Below, one piece after another: positions 38,601 through 47,680 of a stretch of DNA of 64,000 nucleotides. Positions within the stretch are counted from its first letter, which is position 1, and each line of letters opens with the position of its first letter. The notes below the pieces were generated by a model. That model did not search any database, had not been told where the DNA came from, and saw only the letters and a list, made by a program, of their open reading frames with translations. This DNA comes from Mycobacterium stomatepiae (lineage in GTDB: Bacteria; Actinomycetota; Actinomycetes; Mycobacteriales; Mycobacteriaceae): the NCBI RefSeq assembly GCF_010731715.1, contig NZ_AP022587.1:868001-932000 (forward strand), given 5' to 3'. A program made the translations under genes and the position numbers.

Positions 38601-39229
38601 TCAGGGAAGCCCACGAGCTGTGCGGTCTTCCGGTCGCGGTCTTCCGGTCGGACATGATCCTCGCGCACACCCGATACCGCGGCCAGCTCAACGTGCCCGA
38701 CATGTTCACCCGGCTGATATTCAGCCTGCTGGTGACGGGCATTGCCCCGCATTCGTTTTACGAACGCGACGGGGTCGGCAGCCGGGCGCGGGCACACTAC
38801 GACGGTCTGCCGGTGGACTTCATCACCGAGGCGATCACCACGATCGGTGCCCGCGTCACCGAGGGCTACCGTTCATTCGACGTGATGAATCCGTACGACG
38901 ACGGTGTCTCGCTGGATGTGTTCGTGGACTGGCTGATCCGGGCCGGCAACAAGATCCAGCGCATCGCCGACTACGACGAGTGGCTGGCCCGATTCCAAAC
39001 CGCGCTGACGGGCTTGCCTGAGCGGCAACGTCAGCAGTCAGTGCTGCCGCTGCTGCACGCATTCCGCAAGCCCGAGAAGGCAATTCGTGGTGCGGCCGCA
39101 CCGGCGGAGGCGTTCCAGGCCGCGGTGGGCGCCCACAAAATCGGACCCGCCGAGGACATACCGCATATCTCGGCGGAATTGATCGACAAGTACGCCGACG
39201 ACTTGCGACAGTTGTCCTTGCTCGGCTGA
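35681..39229 (+). CDS. Carboxylic acid reductase (FadD9/CAR)
   Basis: 1182 residues in the standard CAR order. The adenylation domain has MIMYTSGSTGTPKGAMYT, ITDGYGLTETG and FYRTGDVM. The phosphopantetheine carrier has the GGDSLSAL serine. The C-terminal thioester reductase is an extended SDR with LLTGANGWLGRFLALEWLERL and SGYANSKWAGEVLL. It reduces carboxylic acids to aldehydes with ATP and NADPH after activation by a phosphopantetheinyl transferase, which is not in this window. Length and architecture match mycobacterial CARs closely. ATG 35681 follows a GGAAGGA ribosome site. Confidence 0.95.
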   Translation: MTSGSLHDTRLADMSDDRDDRQAQRVAELFDNDPQFRAAAPLPEVIEGACAPGLRLTEVFEKIVEGYADRPALGERVRELVTDADGRTAVKLQPRFHTISYREVWDRVRAIASAWANDPENPLVAGDVVATVGFSSADYLVIDMVCAYLGLVTVPLQHNAPVARLRPIIEECEPKIVAVSAEYLDLAAESVLTSSSLRQLMVFDYQPDVDEQRENFEQTRVRLQGLGAAVGITTVDDVVERGRRLPTVAPFVEGGDERLAMIMYTSGSTGTPKGAMYTERTITTLWTSMLFLTPGLPVINVNFMPLNHLGGRLPLASAFLAGGTSYFVPESDLSTLFEDWALVRPTEVGVVPRVVEMLYQHFRGLVDRGIAEGADPATAEQDAATEVREHVLGGRVFGGFVGSAPLATEMKVFLDSMLDAHITDGYGLTETGMLTRDGMISRKRVIDYKLIDVPELGYFLTDRPYPRGELLVKTDTMTPGYYKRPEITAQVFDEDGFYRTGDVMAEIEPDHLVYVDRRNNVLKLAQGGFVAVTNLESIYAGAPLVRQIFVYGNSERPSLLAVIVPTPEALAEYGNSPALKTAIHQSLRQTASAARLQSYELPVDFILETKPFTDENGLLSGLGKQLRPRLKERYGERLEQLYTEIAAAQVDEIRVLRESAADRPVVETLAGACRTLLGTSGADAEDHFTDLGGDSLSALSFSRLLEEIFRVEVPVAVITSPANNIAKIADYIDSQRGAGVQRPTFSTVHGQGATTIAAGELTLDKFIDVQTFSTAPSLPHATGAPHTVLLTGANGWLGRFLALEWLERLAERGGKLVTIVRGRDADEARARLENAFDSGDPELLSRFRDLAAVHLEVLPGDIGDQDLGLDPATWQRLADTVDLIVHPAALVNHVLPYDQLFGPNVVGTAEIIRLAITTHIKPVTYLSTIAVAMTVPTGQFQEDEDIRRVSPTRPLNDEYASGYANSKWAGEVLLREAHELCGLPVAVFRSDMILAHTRYRGQLNVPDMFTRLIFSLLVTGIAPHSFYERDGVGSRARAHYDGLPVDFITEAITTIGARVTEGYRSFDVMNPYDDGVSLDVFVDWLIRAGNKIQRIADYDEWLARFQTALTGLPERQRQQSVLPLLHAFRKPEKAIRGAAAPAEAFQAAVGAHKIGPAEDIPHISAELIDKYADDLRQLSLLG

Positions 39230-39253
39230 GGCTTCTTCAGAAAGGGTTGCGCT

Positions 39254-40188
39254 GTGGAGATCACCACATTCACTTTCGTCGGCGACGGCGCGGGAGGATC
39301 GATCGTCGACGGGTACGTCGAACGGATTGCACGACTGGCCGCGGAGGGCTTCACGCGAATGTGGTCGGCGCAATTGCCCTGGGAGCCCGACGTGATGAGC
39401 ATGCTGGCCATCGCGTTACGCGAGGTACCCGAGATCGAGCTGGGCACCGCGGTGCTGCCCATCCAGGTCGCTCATCCGATGCTGACCGCGCAACGGGCGT
39501 TGACCCTCAACTCGATCTCCGGTGGCCGGTTCAAGCTGGGCCTCGGGGTCAACCATTCGACCTTCACCGAGGAATTGTGGGGAATTCCGTGGGACAAACC
39601 GGTACGACGAATGAAGGAGTACCTGGACGGCCTGTTACCGCTGCTCGACGGCAAGGAAGCTGATGCGGTGGGGGAAACAGTCACGACCCGCGGCACGCTG
39701 CAAATTCCCGGGGTGCCCGCCCCCGAGGTCTACCTCGCCGCGCTGGGCCCGCAAATGCTGCGTCTCGCGGGTCGGCGCAGTGGGGAACGATCACCTGGAT
39801 GACCGGGCCCAAGACACTGGCCGACCACATCGGCCCTACCCTGCGCGACGCCGCGGCCGCGGCTGGCCGCCCCGAGGGCGCGGTCAAGGTGATCGCGGCC
39901 CTGCCCATCCGGGTCACCGAGGACGTAGACGGTGCCAGGAAGCTGGCCGCCGAGGAGTACTCGATCTACGGCACATTGCCGTCCTATCGTGCGATGCTGG
40001 ACCGGGAGGGCTTCGCCGGCCCCGAGGAGATCGCCCTGATCGGCGACGAAGCCACCGTCACCGACCGTATCGACGAGCTCCGCGCCGCCGGTGTCGACGA
40101 GTTCATCGGCTCTCCGTTCGGCGACGACGAGGAGACCATCGCGCGTTCGCGGGGACTGCTGCGCAAGATCGCCGGCCCCGCCGACTAG
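39254..40188 (+). pseudogene. LLM-class F420-dependent oxidoreductase, frameshifted
   Basis: The N-terminal frame from GTG 39254 (MEITTFTFVGDGAGGSIVDGYVERIARLAAEGF) carries the luciferase-like barrel, ALTLNSISGGRFKLGLGVNH and APEVYLAALGPQMLRLAG. Near 39785 the frame shifts; the rest continues as TITWMTGPKTLADHIGPTLRDAAAAAG to 40188. Two missing bases in the GCAGTGGGGAACG stretch would restore the usual SAGTITWMTGP. Such enzymes reduce or oxidise substrates with F420 in mycobacteria. It follows the carboxylic acid reductase by 24 bp and may share its transcript, for instance acting on the aldehyde. Confidence 0.85.
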
Positions 40189-40192
40189 CGGG

Positions 40193-41044
40193 TCACCGGA
40201 TCCGCAGGCCGCGCTTGCGCACCCAGAGCACGGCCGCGATGGTTCCCGCGGCCCACACCGTCAGCGCGATGCCAAGGTGAACAAAGCTTTTCGTGTCGCG
40301 GCCGAACACCGGCCAGATCAGCGCGGGGAGCTGCGTCCAGAGCACCTGATGCTCGACGCCGTTCATCGGGTCGGCGAAGTAGTACAGCGCATACGGGAGC
40401 GTCAGCGCGACGATCCAGCCGCGGGTGCGGCTAAGGTCGCCCCGTTGGCGCCATCGCCGCGTCAGCGGCGCGACGCCGACCGGATGCAGTACCGAGAAGA
40501 AGTTGCCCACCCCGAGCCAGCTCACGATGGGCACCGCCACCATAGGGATCGTGATGGCCAGGCGCTCCGGCGTTTCCAGCCATAGCGTCAGCACCACCGC
40601 GGTCACCAACGTCGGCAGCCCGACGATCACGAGCAGGGCCACGTTCTTGATTAGCAGGACCCGCCAGAACGGGACGCCTTCGGACACGGCCTGGGTGACG
40701 CGGTAGTGATCCGCGCCGAGCAGGTTCGTGGTGGTGACATCGGCCAGGATCCACGACGAGAAGTAGGTGCCCACCAGGACTACCCAGTCCTGGTGTTGTC
40801 CAAGGGTCAGCGGCTGCACCGCCAACCACCCCACGGCGAAAGCCAGGTTGGCCACCACGCCCATCAGCCAGGTGCGGGGCGCGGTGAATGCCCAGCGGAT
40901 TTCTCCCGCGACGGCCGGCCACAGACTGCGGTGCAAATCCTTTGCCGCCCGTTTGGCCGCGGTGGGCCGGGGTGCCGACGCCCGCACCACGCGTCGCAAG
41001 ACGGCTCGCACCCGTGGGTGCGTCGTCTCTTGCAACTCCACCAT
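40193..41044 (-). CDS. Multi-pass membrane protein, possible ABC-2-type permease-like
   Basis: About 283 residues with six hydrophobic spans (WLMGVVANLAFAVGWLAV, WVVLVGTYFSSWILADV, VLLIKNVALLVIVGLPTLVTAVVL, LAITIPMVAVPIVSWLGVGNFF, WIVALTLPYALYYF, LGIALTVWAAGTIAAVLW). The layout resembles ABC-2 permeases, but no ATPase gene is adjacent, so this is tentative. The start is ATG 41044 (MVELQETTHPRV); an ATG-type start 12 codons upstream is possible. A short palindrome CACTG-TGC-CAGTG lies at 41082-41094 before it. Confidence 0.65.
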   Translation of the reverse strand: MVELQETTHPRVRAVLRRVVRASAPRPTAAKRAAKDLHRSLWPAVAGEIRWAFTAPRTWLMGVVANLAFAVGWLAVQPLTLGQHQDWVVLVGTYFSSWILADVTTTNLLGADHYRVTQAVSEGVPFWRVLLIKNVALLVIVGLPTLVTAVVLTLWLETPERLAITIPMVAVPIVSWLGVGNFFSVLHPVGVAPLTRRWRQRGDLSRTRGWIVALTLPYALYYFADPMNGVEHQVLWTQLPALIWPVFGRDTKSFVHLGIALTVWAAGTIAAVLWVRKRGLRIR

Positions 41045-41123
41045 GTCAACCCCCACGAGAGCGACCGACCGTGCGATCACTCACTGTGCCAGTGCTTTTC
41101 GCATCGTTGAACCGGCTTGACCC

Positions 41124-41571
41124 TCAGGCGCTGCCCCCGATGACCCGTCGGTGCAGTTCCTCGGTGAGCACATGGATCTGGCGGGTGAGCTCGGTGTTGG
41201 TCTTGAGCTCCAGCTCCTGAGTCTGAAAATCGTGGTCGGCCCTGGCCTGCTGGAAGGCCGCCTGGACGGTTCTGGCCGATCATCACGAACGTCGACAGGA
41301 AAATCGCCTCGAGGGACACGACCAGGGTCAGCGTCGGCCATGGACTGGGTTCGACAAACAGCATCCACACGCCAAACAGGGCCGCGTGCAGCCAGACGAA
41401 ATTCATCGATCCGGCAAATGCTGTGATCCGATCCGCCAGCCGCAGCTGAAAGTTGTCGCTGCGCCGCTTGGCTTCCTCTAGCACCGCGGGGTGATGGATC
41501 TGTCCACTGCGCAGCAGCCGGCGCGGAATCAATTGCGGGTTGTGTCGATGGCCGTCGGCTTGGATCGCCAT
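41124..41571 (-). pseudogene. DUF1003 membrane protein, single frameshift
   Basis: The first frame, from 41571, contains DNFQLRLADRITAFAGSMNFVWLHAALFGVWMLFVEPSPWPTLTLVVSLEAIFLSTFVMIGQNR, the two-helix DUF1003 core. At about 41264 one extra base shifts the frame; the expected tail QAAFQQARADHDFQTQELELKTNTELTRQIHVLTEELHRRVIGGSA lies in the next frame and stops at 41124. The function of DUF1003 is not established; the long helical tail is likely cytoplasmic. Either a recent pseudogene or a one-base sequence error. Confidence 0.82.
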
Positions 41572-41914
41572 GAGCCGTTCCTTTCTGCCACGGTGATACG
41601 GGCGCTAATGCTAGTGGCCGACCGGGCGTGCAACAGCGGCCACCGCCACCGCGCGCATGGTGGTGGCGATCCGACAGCAGGAGATGGGGCCGATCGGCTC
41701 AACGAAGCACCAATTCGCATGGCGCGCCGGGGTTCCCCGCGACCGGCAACGTCACCCCGGCCGGCTCGTTAGAACGTGTTACAGTTTGTCGATTCCGGCC
41801 GGTGATCGCAGTGGCCGGGCGTTCAGGCGAGGAGGCCCGGATGGATTCCAGCTCCGGTGGCCGCGCGCATCCGACGTCATGCAAAAGCCGGTCAGCAGAA
41901 ATGAATTCGGCATA

Positions 41915-43042
41915 ATGGCACCGCGCAAACGCGTCGTGGTGGCGGGGCTGGGCGACGTCGGACTATTGACCGCGATCCGGCTGGCCAAGCACGCCGAGGT
42001 CGTCGGAATCTCGGCCAAGTCCGCGTTGGTGAGCGGCCAGGAGCTCGGGGTACGGATCTCCCGCCCCGGCGATTGGGCACGCGACTACTGGATTCCATTC
42101 GACCGATTCCGCGGCCTGGATCGGGTCCGCACCGTGCAGGCCACGCTGACGGGAGTGGACCTGGCTTCCCGAACCGTATTCGGCCGCGGCGGCGACGGTG
42201 CGACGATCGCCGAGGAGTTCGATGCGCTGGTGATCTCCACCGGTGTGACGAACGGCTTCTGGCGCCAACCGACCATGCAATCGGCCGACGAGATCGGCGC
42301 CGGCCTGCACGCCGCGCACAACCGGCTGGCCGCCGCCGACTCGGTGATCGTCGTCGGTGGCGGCGCGGCGGCGGTCAGCAGTGCGGTGAACATGGCAACA
42401 ACGTGGCCGGACAAGCGGATTGACCTGTACTTCCCCGGTGACGCGGCACTGGCCGGGTATCACCCCCGGACCTGGAAGCGGATTCAGGGCAAGCTCGCCG
42501 AACTGGGTGTGGGCGTTCATCCCGGGCACCGCGCGGTGATCTCGAACGGCTCCGCCGGCCAGGAGATCACCAGCGAACCCGTCAGCTGGAGCACCGGGCA
42601 GCCGCCATCCAGCGCACACGCCGTGCTCTGGGCGGTCGGGCGGGTACAACCCAACACCGACTGGTTGCCGCCCGAGCTGCTCGACGAACACGGCTTCGTT
42701 CGGGTGTCGCCGGAGTTGGAGGTACCCGGCCATCGTGGGATCTTCGCGGTCGGAGACGTGGCCGCGAGTGATCCGCTGCGCAGTTCGGCGCGCAACCGTG
42801 GGGATTCCCTGGTCGCCCACAACATCCGCGCCGAATTCGCCGGTCGACGGTTACGGACCTATCGAACGCCGGGCCGACGATGGGGTTCATTGGTTGGGAT
42901 CCAGGCCGACGGGCTAGAGGTTTTCCTGCCGACCGGACACGCGTTCCGGCTGCCCGCCTGGTCGGTGCAGCGGGTGGTGATGCCGGGGCTGGTCCGCTGG
43001 GGCATGTACCGCGGAGTGCGGGAAAACATTCCCTTTCGGTAG
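41915..43042 (+). CDS. NADH dehydrogenase-like / FSP1-type FAD-dependent oxidoreductase
   Basis: 375 residues. The dinucleotide motif VVVAGLGDVGLLTAIRLAKH, the central second Rossmann motif SVIVVGGGAAAVSSAVNMATTWP and the C-terminal FAD motif IFAVGDVAASDPLRSSARNRGDSLVAHNI place it among type II NADH dehydrogenase-like/AIF-FSP1 flavoproteins. It probably passes electrons from NAD(P)H to a quinone or small acceptor. The C-terminal residues (MPGLVRWGMYRGVRENIPFR) could touch the membrane. ATG 41915 is preferred; ATG 41879 is an alternative. It converges with the kinase gene downstream. Confidence 0.82.
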   Translation: MAPRKRVVVAGLGDVGLLTAIRLAKHAEVVGISAKSALVSGQELGVRISRPGDWARDYWIPFDRFRGLDRVRTVQATLTGVDLASRTVFGRGGDGATIAEEFDALVISTGVTNGFWRQPTMQSADEIGAGLHAAHNRLAAADSVIVVGGGAAAVSSAVNMATTWPDKRIDLYFPGDAALAGYHPRTWKRIQGKLAELGVGVHPGHRAVISNGSAGQEITSEPVSWSTGQPPSSAHAVLWAVGRVQPNTDWLPPELLDEHGFVRVSPELEVPGHRGIFAVGDVAASDPLRSSARNRGDSLVAHNIRAEFAGRRLRTYRTPGRRWGSLVGIQADGLEVFLPTGHAFRLPAWSVQRVVMPGLVRWGMYRGVRENIPFR

Positions 43043-43064
43043 CCTTGGTGCGTGCGATCACTCC

Positions 43065-44990
43065 TCAATCGCCTGTGCGCGTGAATGTTTCGTCGAAATC
43101 CATACTGACCGCGCAGGCCCCGCTCTGCTCCCAGTGACCGTGTCCGGCGAGCACCGGTATCGGATTCTGGGCAGGCTGTGGGAGTGGATACTGCCCAGTC
43201 GCGTGCAGGTGCGCCGGGCCGCCGTTGGGGCACTTGCCGTCCGAGCTCTCGTCCCAGGTCCAGCTACCGCCGCCGTATACCAGCGGCACGTCCCCCATCT
43301 TCGCGTGGAAATAGCTCATGCAGCGGTCGCCGTTGCGCAGACAGTCGGTGGCTAAAGCGCTGTCCCCCAACAACTGTGGCTGACCGTTCGCAAACGTTCG
43401 CCTGAGTTGGTAGTGACCGCGAAGTCCCTCGGCCGGTGATATCACCCTGGCTGGCAGTGCGGCCGGGTCCGGGAGACTGCGGAGGTCGACGTCTCCGGTA
43501 CGGGTGAATGCCACCGTTCGCGTCTCCTGGCAGTTGTTCCTAGCGCTCCTGGTGTGCACGCCGGTCAGAGTGCCGTCGGGCCGTGGTTGCAGCGTGAACA
43601 CCTCCCAGATTTCGGCGGCAACGCCGCGGCACAGGTTCGCGGAGAGCGCCACCGCGACCCAGCGACCATCGATGCCGTCGAAAACCATGCTCGTAGCGAA
43701 CGGAGCGTCACCGCTCAATCGCGCGGCCGTGGCCAGGCAACCGGCGCCGCCGCACAGCGAGTGCAGGCCATAGGTGCCCGTCGTCGGCACCCTACCCATG
43801 GCGGGATTTCCGTCGAGATCGGTAGCCGGACCGAAGTCAGCCCGATAAGTGCCGGTGAAGTCGGCGAGCGGAGCCGGGCCAGCAGGTGCTGCGGCCGCCG
43901 AAGTCGGGAATGTGGTACCGCTACCCGGCTGTGCGGTAACGCTTTTGGTGGACCCAGCCCGCTGGTGCGCGTGGGTGAACTTGGTGAGCACAAAGACGCC
44001 GGCAACGATCAGCGCTGCGATACCAATCAGCGCGGCAATGACGACGCCGGGACGCCGCGTCAGCCCTTTGCGGGTCACAGCGATCGCGGGCTGGGTGTCC
44101 TCGTGATAGCCGGGAACCGGCGCGACGCCCGCAATCGCGAAACCCGGGTCTTGCCGCAGCCCCAGTTGCCGTGCGAATTCCCCGCAACTGCCATAGCGCG
44201 CCGAGGGCTTTTTTGCCATCGCGGTGGCGAAAACCGGGTCCAGAGCGGCTAATTCCGGTCGGCACGCGCCCAGCGACGGCGGCGGAGTGTTGACGTGGTG
44301 AGTGATCACCACGGCCGGGTTGGCGTGGACGTACGGCGGCTGGCCAGTCAGCAGCTGAAATGCGGTGCAGGCCAACGAATACTGGTCGGCGCGGCCGTCG
44401 ATCGGCTCACCCTTCAACTGCTCGGGCGAGACGTAGGCGACCGTACCTACCGTCGTGTTATCCGCGGTCAGCCTCGACGAGTCGTTGATGTGCCGGGCGA
44501 TCCCGAAATCGGCCAGGAACGCGCGTTGCGCCTGGCCGTCGGGATGAGTCAACAGGATGTTGGCCGGCTTGACGTCACGATGTAGCAACCCGCGATGATG
44601 CGCGTAGTCCAGCGCCGAGGCGACGGCGGCAACGATAGGCACCACTTCGGCGAGCGGCATCCCGCTCGGGTAGTTCTCGCGCAACAGGTGGGACGCATCG
44701 GTGCCGGCCACATAGTCCATCGAGATCCAGAATCGGCCGTCGTCTTCACCACGATCGTGGATACCGACGATGTGCGGGTGGGACAGTCCGGCCGCCAAAT
44801 CCGCCTCGCGCAGGAACCGCCGCCGATACTCGGAGTCGCCGGTCAATTCCTCGGGCAGCACCTTCAGCGCCTCCTCGCGGGGCAGCCGCGGATGCGCGGC
44901 CAGATACACCGTGCCCATCCCGCCGGCACCTAGCACTCGCCGGATCGTGTATCCGGCGAACACCTGGCCGACCTCAAGCGACATGGCCAA
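43065..44990 (-). CDS. Receptor-like Ser/Thr protein kinase (PknF/PknJ type)
   Basis: 641 residues. The kinase domain has GAGGMG, Lys in EALKVL, HRDVKPANIL, DFG and a SPEQL substrate motif. A single transmembrane helix (VVIAALIGIAALIVAGVFVLT) is followed by a periplasmic domain of about 290 residues with paired cysteines (SLCGGAGCL, SANLCRG, NNCQET, TDCLRNGDRC, GKCPNG, GACAV), likely disulfide-stabilised. The N-terminus resembles PknF and PknJ (AGYTIRRVLGAGGMGTVYLAAHPRLPR). It should sense an envelope signal and phosphorylate cytoplasmic proteins; the FHA-domain ABC exporter at 10.8 kb is a possible target if this serves as the PknF equivalent, which is inference. ATG 44990 or 44984. Confidence 0.92.
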   Translation of the reverse strand: MAMSLEVGQVFAGYTIRRVLGAGGMGTVYLAAHPRLPREEALKVLPEELTGDSEYRRRFLREADLAAGLSHPHIVGIHDRGEDDGRFWISMDYVAGTDASHLLRENYPSGMPLAEVVPIVAAVASALDYAHHRGLLHRDVKPANILLTHPDGQAQRAFLADFGIARHINDSSRLTADNTTVGTVAYVSPEQLKGEPIDGRADQYSLACTAFQLLTGQPPYVHANPAVVITHHVNTPPPSLGACRPELAALDPVFATAMAKKPSARYGSCGEFARQLGLRQDPGFAIAGVAPVPGYHEDTQPAIAVTRKGLTRRPGVVIAALIGIAALIVAGVFVLTKFTHAHQRAGSTKSVTAQPGSGTTFPTSAAAAPAGPAPLADFTGTYRADFGPATDLDGNPAMGRVPTTGTYGLHSLCGGAGCLATAARLSGDAPFATSMVFDGIDGRWVAVALSANLCRGVAAEIWEVFTLQPRPDGTLTGVHTRSARNNCQETRTVAFTRTGDVDLRSLPDPAALPARVISPAEGLRGHYQLRRTFANGQPQLLGDSALATDCLRNGDRCMSYFHAKMGDVPLVYGGGSWTWDESSDGKCPNGGPAHLHATGQYPLPQPAQNPIPVLAGHGHWEQSGACAVSMDFDETFTRTGD

Positions 44991-45069
44991 ATCGTAGATC
45001 CTGTCGGTGGCTGGCGACCCGGTCTGCGATCCCCGGCTCGGTGGCCCGGTTGTGTGCCACGATGATTGC

Positions 45070-45845
45070 GTGCGCGCGTTCGACTGCCCGGTATGCCACG
45101 GGTTCGTGACGTTCGAATCGCACCGCTGCCCGAATTGCCAGGCCGCGTTGGGATTTCACGCACCGTCGATGGCGATGGTTGCGACCACGGCCGGTACCGC
45201 AGTCGTCGACGGTCGTCGCTGGATCGGATGCACCAAAACCACCGACCTGGGCTGCAATTGGCTGGTGCCCGAGGAGCAGCCGGATCATGCCAGCCGGGGT
45301 CGTTGCCTGCCCGATTCCCTGATCCGACGGGAGCCGGCGGCCGACGACACGATCGCGCGCGAGAAGCTGGTGTCCACCGCGGTGGATCTGCGCCGACTCG
45401 CCTTTCAGCTGTTGGACCTCGGACTTCCGGTGGAACCGTTCTGGCGAGCCGACGGCGGGCTGGCCTTCGACCTGCTGTCCAGCTACAGCGCCGGAGAGAA
45501 AGTCGTGAGCGGCCACGAGAGGACTTCGCGGAATGCTTTGCGCACTATCTGCACATCACCGACACGATCAATACCGTGCGCGAGGCTGGGTTGATCCTGG
45601 TCGCCGATCGGGCCAGTGTCGCCGTTCCCCGCGACATCGTTCCGCTGGCGTCCTACGCCGACGTCCCGATCGAGCAACTGCTCTATGACTGGAACTGGCT
45701 GGCACTGTTTTTCAACCGCATCAACACCGCGATGGGCAAGCCCCCGCTCTACCCCTTCGAAATCCCTCCCCCGGTGATCCACAAATTGGGCTTCGTGCAC
45801 AAGGTGATTCGTCGGGCGTCTCTCAACGCGAACGCGGGACGCTAA
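45070..45845 (+). pseudogene. Zinc-ribbon putative metallopeptidase with catalytic core deleted
   Basis: From GTG 45070 the product begins VRAFDCPVCHGFVTFESHRCPNCQAALGF, an N-terminal zinc ribbon of the putative zinc-binding peptidase family. It continues to LLSSYSAGEKVVSGH, then the frame and sequence jump near 45520 directly to EDFAECFAHYLHITDTINTVREAGLILVAD, the family's C-terminal part, ending at 45845. The central block that should contain the HExxH metal site is absent. An internal deletion with loss of frame therefore inactivated the gene. Confidence 0.78.
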
Positions 45846-45910
45846 ATCCCGCCTGGTGGCTATTGGGGTCGGGGTGATTCCAAACGGCGCCGAATGGGAA
45901 TAGAGAGCGG

Positions 45911-46408
45911 GTGGGCGAGCCGGGGGTGAGTGCGTTCGAGAAGTTGGTGGCCTTGCTCAACTACCCAATGTTCGTCGTGACCACGCAGGCAGGCGGCAGT
46001 TCGGCCGGCTGTCTGGTGGGTTTCGCCTGTCAGGCCAGCATCCGGCCGCCTCGTTTCCTGGTCGGCTTGTCCCCGCAGAATCACACCTTCCGCGTGGCCG
46101 CCGACGCCACCCATCTAGCCGTACATGTGTTCGATATCGAACACATCGACGTCGTCGAACTGTTCGGCAGCCAAATCGGAGACGTGACCAACAAATTCGA
46201 CCGATGCCGGTGGCATCGCGGTCCGGCAGATCTCCCCATCCTCGATGACGCGGCCGCCTGGTTCGTGGGCAAGATCCTCGATCGCTTCTCGCTCGGCGAT
46301 CACGTCGGGCACCTGCTGGAACCGCTGGGTGGTGACCCGCCAACCGAAGAGGAGGAATGGGTGTCCTTTGACGATGTCCGCTCGCTGGATCCGGGCCACG
46401 AGGCATGA
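45911..46408 (+). CDS. Flavin reductase-domain protein (FMN-binding split barrel)
   Basis: About 165 residues from GTG 45911. FEKLVALLNYPMFVVTTQAGGSSAGCLVGFACQASIRPPRFLVGLSPQNHTFRVA is the flavin-reductase/HpaC-like barrel. It likely supplies reduced flavin to a monooxygenase. It could serve the HsaA-like oxygenase, which lacks a neighbouring reductase, but it is 22 kb away and coupled instead to a RibD-like reductase (stop and ATG overlap), so this pairing is conjecture. A start at GTG 45926 is possible. Confidence 0.82.
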   Translation: MGEPGVSAFEKLVALLNYPMFVVTTQAGGSSAGCLVGFACQASIRPPRFLVGLSPQNHTFRVAADATHLAVHVFDIEHIDVVELFGSQIGDVTNKFDRCRWHRGPADLPILDDAAAWFVGKILDRFSLGDHVGHLLEPLGGDPPTEEEEWVSFDDVRSLDPGHEA

Positions 46409-47163
46409 CGGCACCCGACCATCACCGCAAGCAGGCGGACACCGTGCAGGATTCCCCCCGAATGGGCACCGTCAGCGATATCGCCGAACTCGCGGCGCTG
46501 TATGCCGAGCCCCCCGACGGGGTGCGCGTCAACATGATCTTCAGCGCCGACGGCGCCGCCGTGTTCGGCGGTCGGGCGGGGCCGTTGTCGGGTGAAGCCG
46601 ACCAGCAGCTGCTGAAGATCCTGCGGGGGTTCGCCGACGTGGTGCTCGTCGGCGCTGCCACCGCGCGTGCCGAGAACTACGGCCCCGTGCAGCTCAGCGA
46701 CGCCCAACGAGCCCAACGGCAGCGCGACGGCAGGAGCAAGCCGCCCCCGATCGCCGTCATCAGCCGGTCCGGCGTGCTGCCGCACCGGCTGGTCAGCGAC
46801 CCGGGCCAGCCGCCGCTGTTGGTGACCTGCGCGGACTCCGCCGCACGGCACAACCGAAATAGCGATCAACGATGCGGCGTCTTGGTGGCCGGCGAGGACA
46901 CCGTGGATGTCGCACGGGCGGTCGCGCTGCTACGCGCGCACGGGCTGTCCCGAATCCTCTGTGAGGGCGGACCGAGCCTGCTCGACGAACTCGTGGACGC
47001 CGACGTCATTGCGGAGGTCTGCGTCACGCTGGCCCCCAAGCTCGCCGCGAGCCAGCCGGCGGGTCACCGACACCGGCCGTCGCGACTTCCGCTGCCGGCC
47101 GCGTTGCGACTCCAGCACGCACTGGCCCGCGACGACTATCTGTTCTTGAAGTATCGCCGCTGA
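46405..47163 (+). CDS. RibD-C / pyrimidine reductase-like (DHFR-fold) reductase
   Basis: 252 residues with VRVNMIFSADGAAVFGGRAGPLSGEADQQLLKILRGFADVVLVGAATARAENY, PIAVISRSG and RILCEGGPSLLDELVDADVIAEVCVTLAPKL, the RibD C-terminal fold seen in Rv2671. Those enzymes reduce a pyrimidine or pterin-like compound with NADPH, and Rv2671 can act as a dihydrofolate reductase. It is coupled to the flavin-reductase gene by ATGA overlap, suggesting a shared flavin or redox job. The first 25 residues are variable and possibly disordered. Confidence 0.84.
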   Translation: MTAPDHHRKQADTVQDSPRMGTVSDIAELAALYAEPPDGVRVNMIFSADGAAVFGGRAGPLSGEADQQLLKILRGFADVVLVGAATARAENYGPVQLSDAQRAQRQRDGRSKPPPIAVISRSGVLPHRLVSDPGQPPLLVTCADSAARHNRNSDQRCGVLVAGEDTVDVARAVALLRAHGLSRILCEGGPSLLDELVDADVIAEVCVTLAPKLAASQPAGHRHRPSRLPLPAALRLQHALARDDYLFLKYRR

Positions 47164-47194
47164 TCACGGCCTGCTTCCGCGGTCGCCGAGACCG

Positions 47195-47680
47195 TCAACC
47201 CTGCGAGTATCCCCGGCGCACGGTGCGGTCCAGAATGCCGAGCGTGGCCCGCAGCGCGCCCTCGGAGATCACCGGGAAAATCGCGGCTTCGCGCCACTTC
47301 GGGTCGATCTTCGACCAGTCGTAGAACGAGGTGACCACGGTGCTTGCGGCGTCGTCGGTCGGCTCGAGCTGAAAGCCGTAGATGTGGCCGATCTGGGGTC
47401 GGAGCTGGCCGAGAACCGTCCACGAGATCAGGCGATCTCGGTCGAACTCCGTGATCTCGACGGTGACGTCGTACTTGCCGAGTTGCGGGTAGTCGTTGAG
47501 GGCCTCGCGGTCCATGTGCACGACGAAACTCTCGCCCGCCGCTGCGACGGGATTGCCGTCGGCGTCTTGCAGCATTCCCGTCGAGTCGATCGCAACATGG
47601 CCCTGCGGGTCGCACAGCAGCCGGAAGATATCGGACGCGGGTGCCGCGATGGTGCGCTGAATCTCGATGCGTTCGGTCAT
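47195..47680 (-). CDS. SRPBCC/START-like (polyketide cyclase) protein
   Basis: 161 residues beginning MTERIEIQRTIAAPASDIFRLLCDPQGHVAIDSTGML, typical of the SRPBCC hydrophobic-ligand fold; the rest (WTVLGQLRPQIGHIYGFQLEP, TSFYDWSKIDPKWRE) follows the same mycobacterial subfamily. It likely binds a lipid or polyketide-like ligand. It converges with the RibD-like gene 31 bp away. The 250 bp upstream (47681-47930) show no gene. Confidence 0.85.
   Translation of the reverse strand: MTERIEIQRTIAAPASDIFRLLCDPQGHVAIDSTGMLQDADGNPVAAAGESFVVHMDREALNDYPQLGKYDVTVEITEFDRDRLISWTVLGQLRPQIGHIYGFQLEPTDDAASTVVTSFYDWSKIDPKWREAAIFPVISEGALRATLGILDRTVRRGYSQG

Noticed and set aside
41082..41094. Short palindrome CACTG-TGC-CAGTG, partly like the TetR operator core
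   Set aside because: It shares only a few bases with the 9001-9035 site and has short arms; probably chance.
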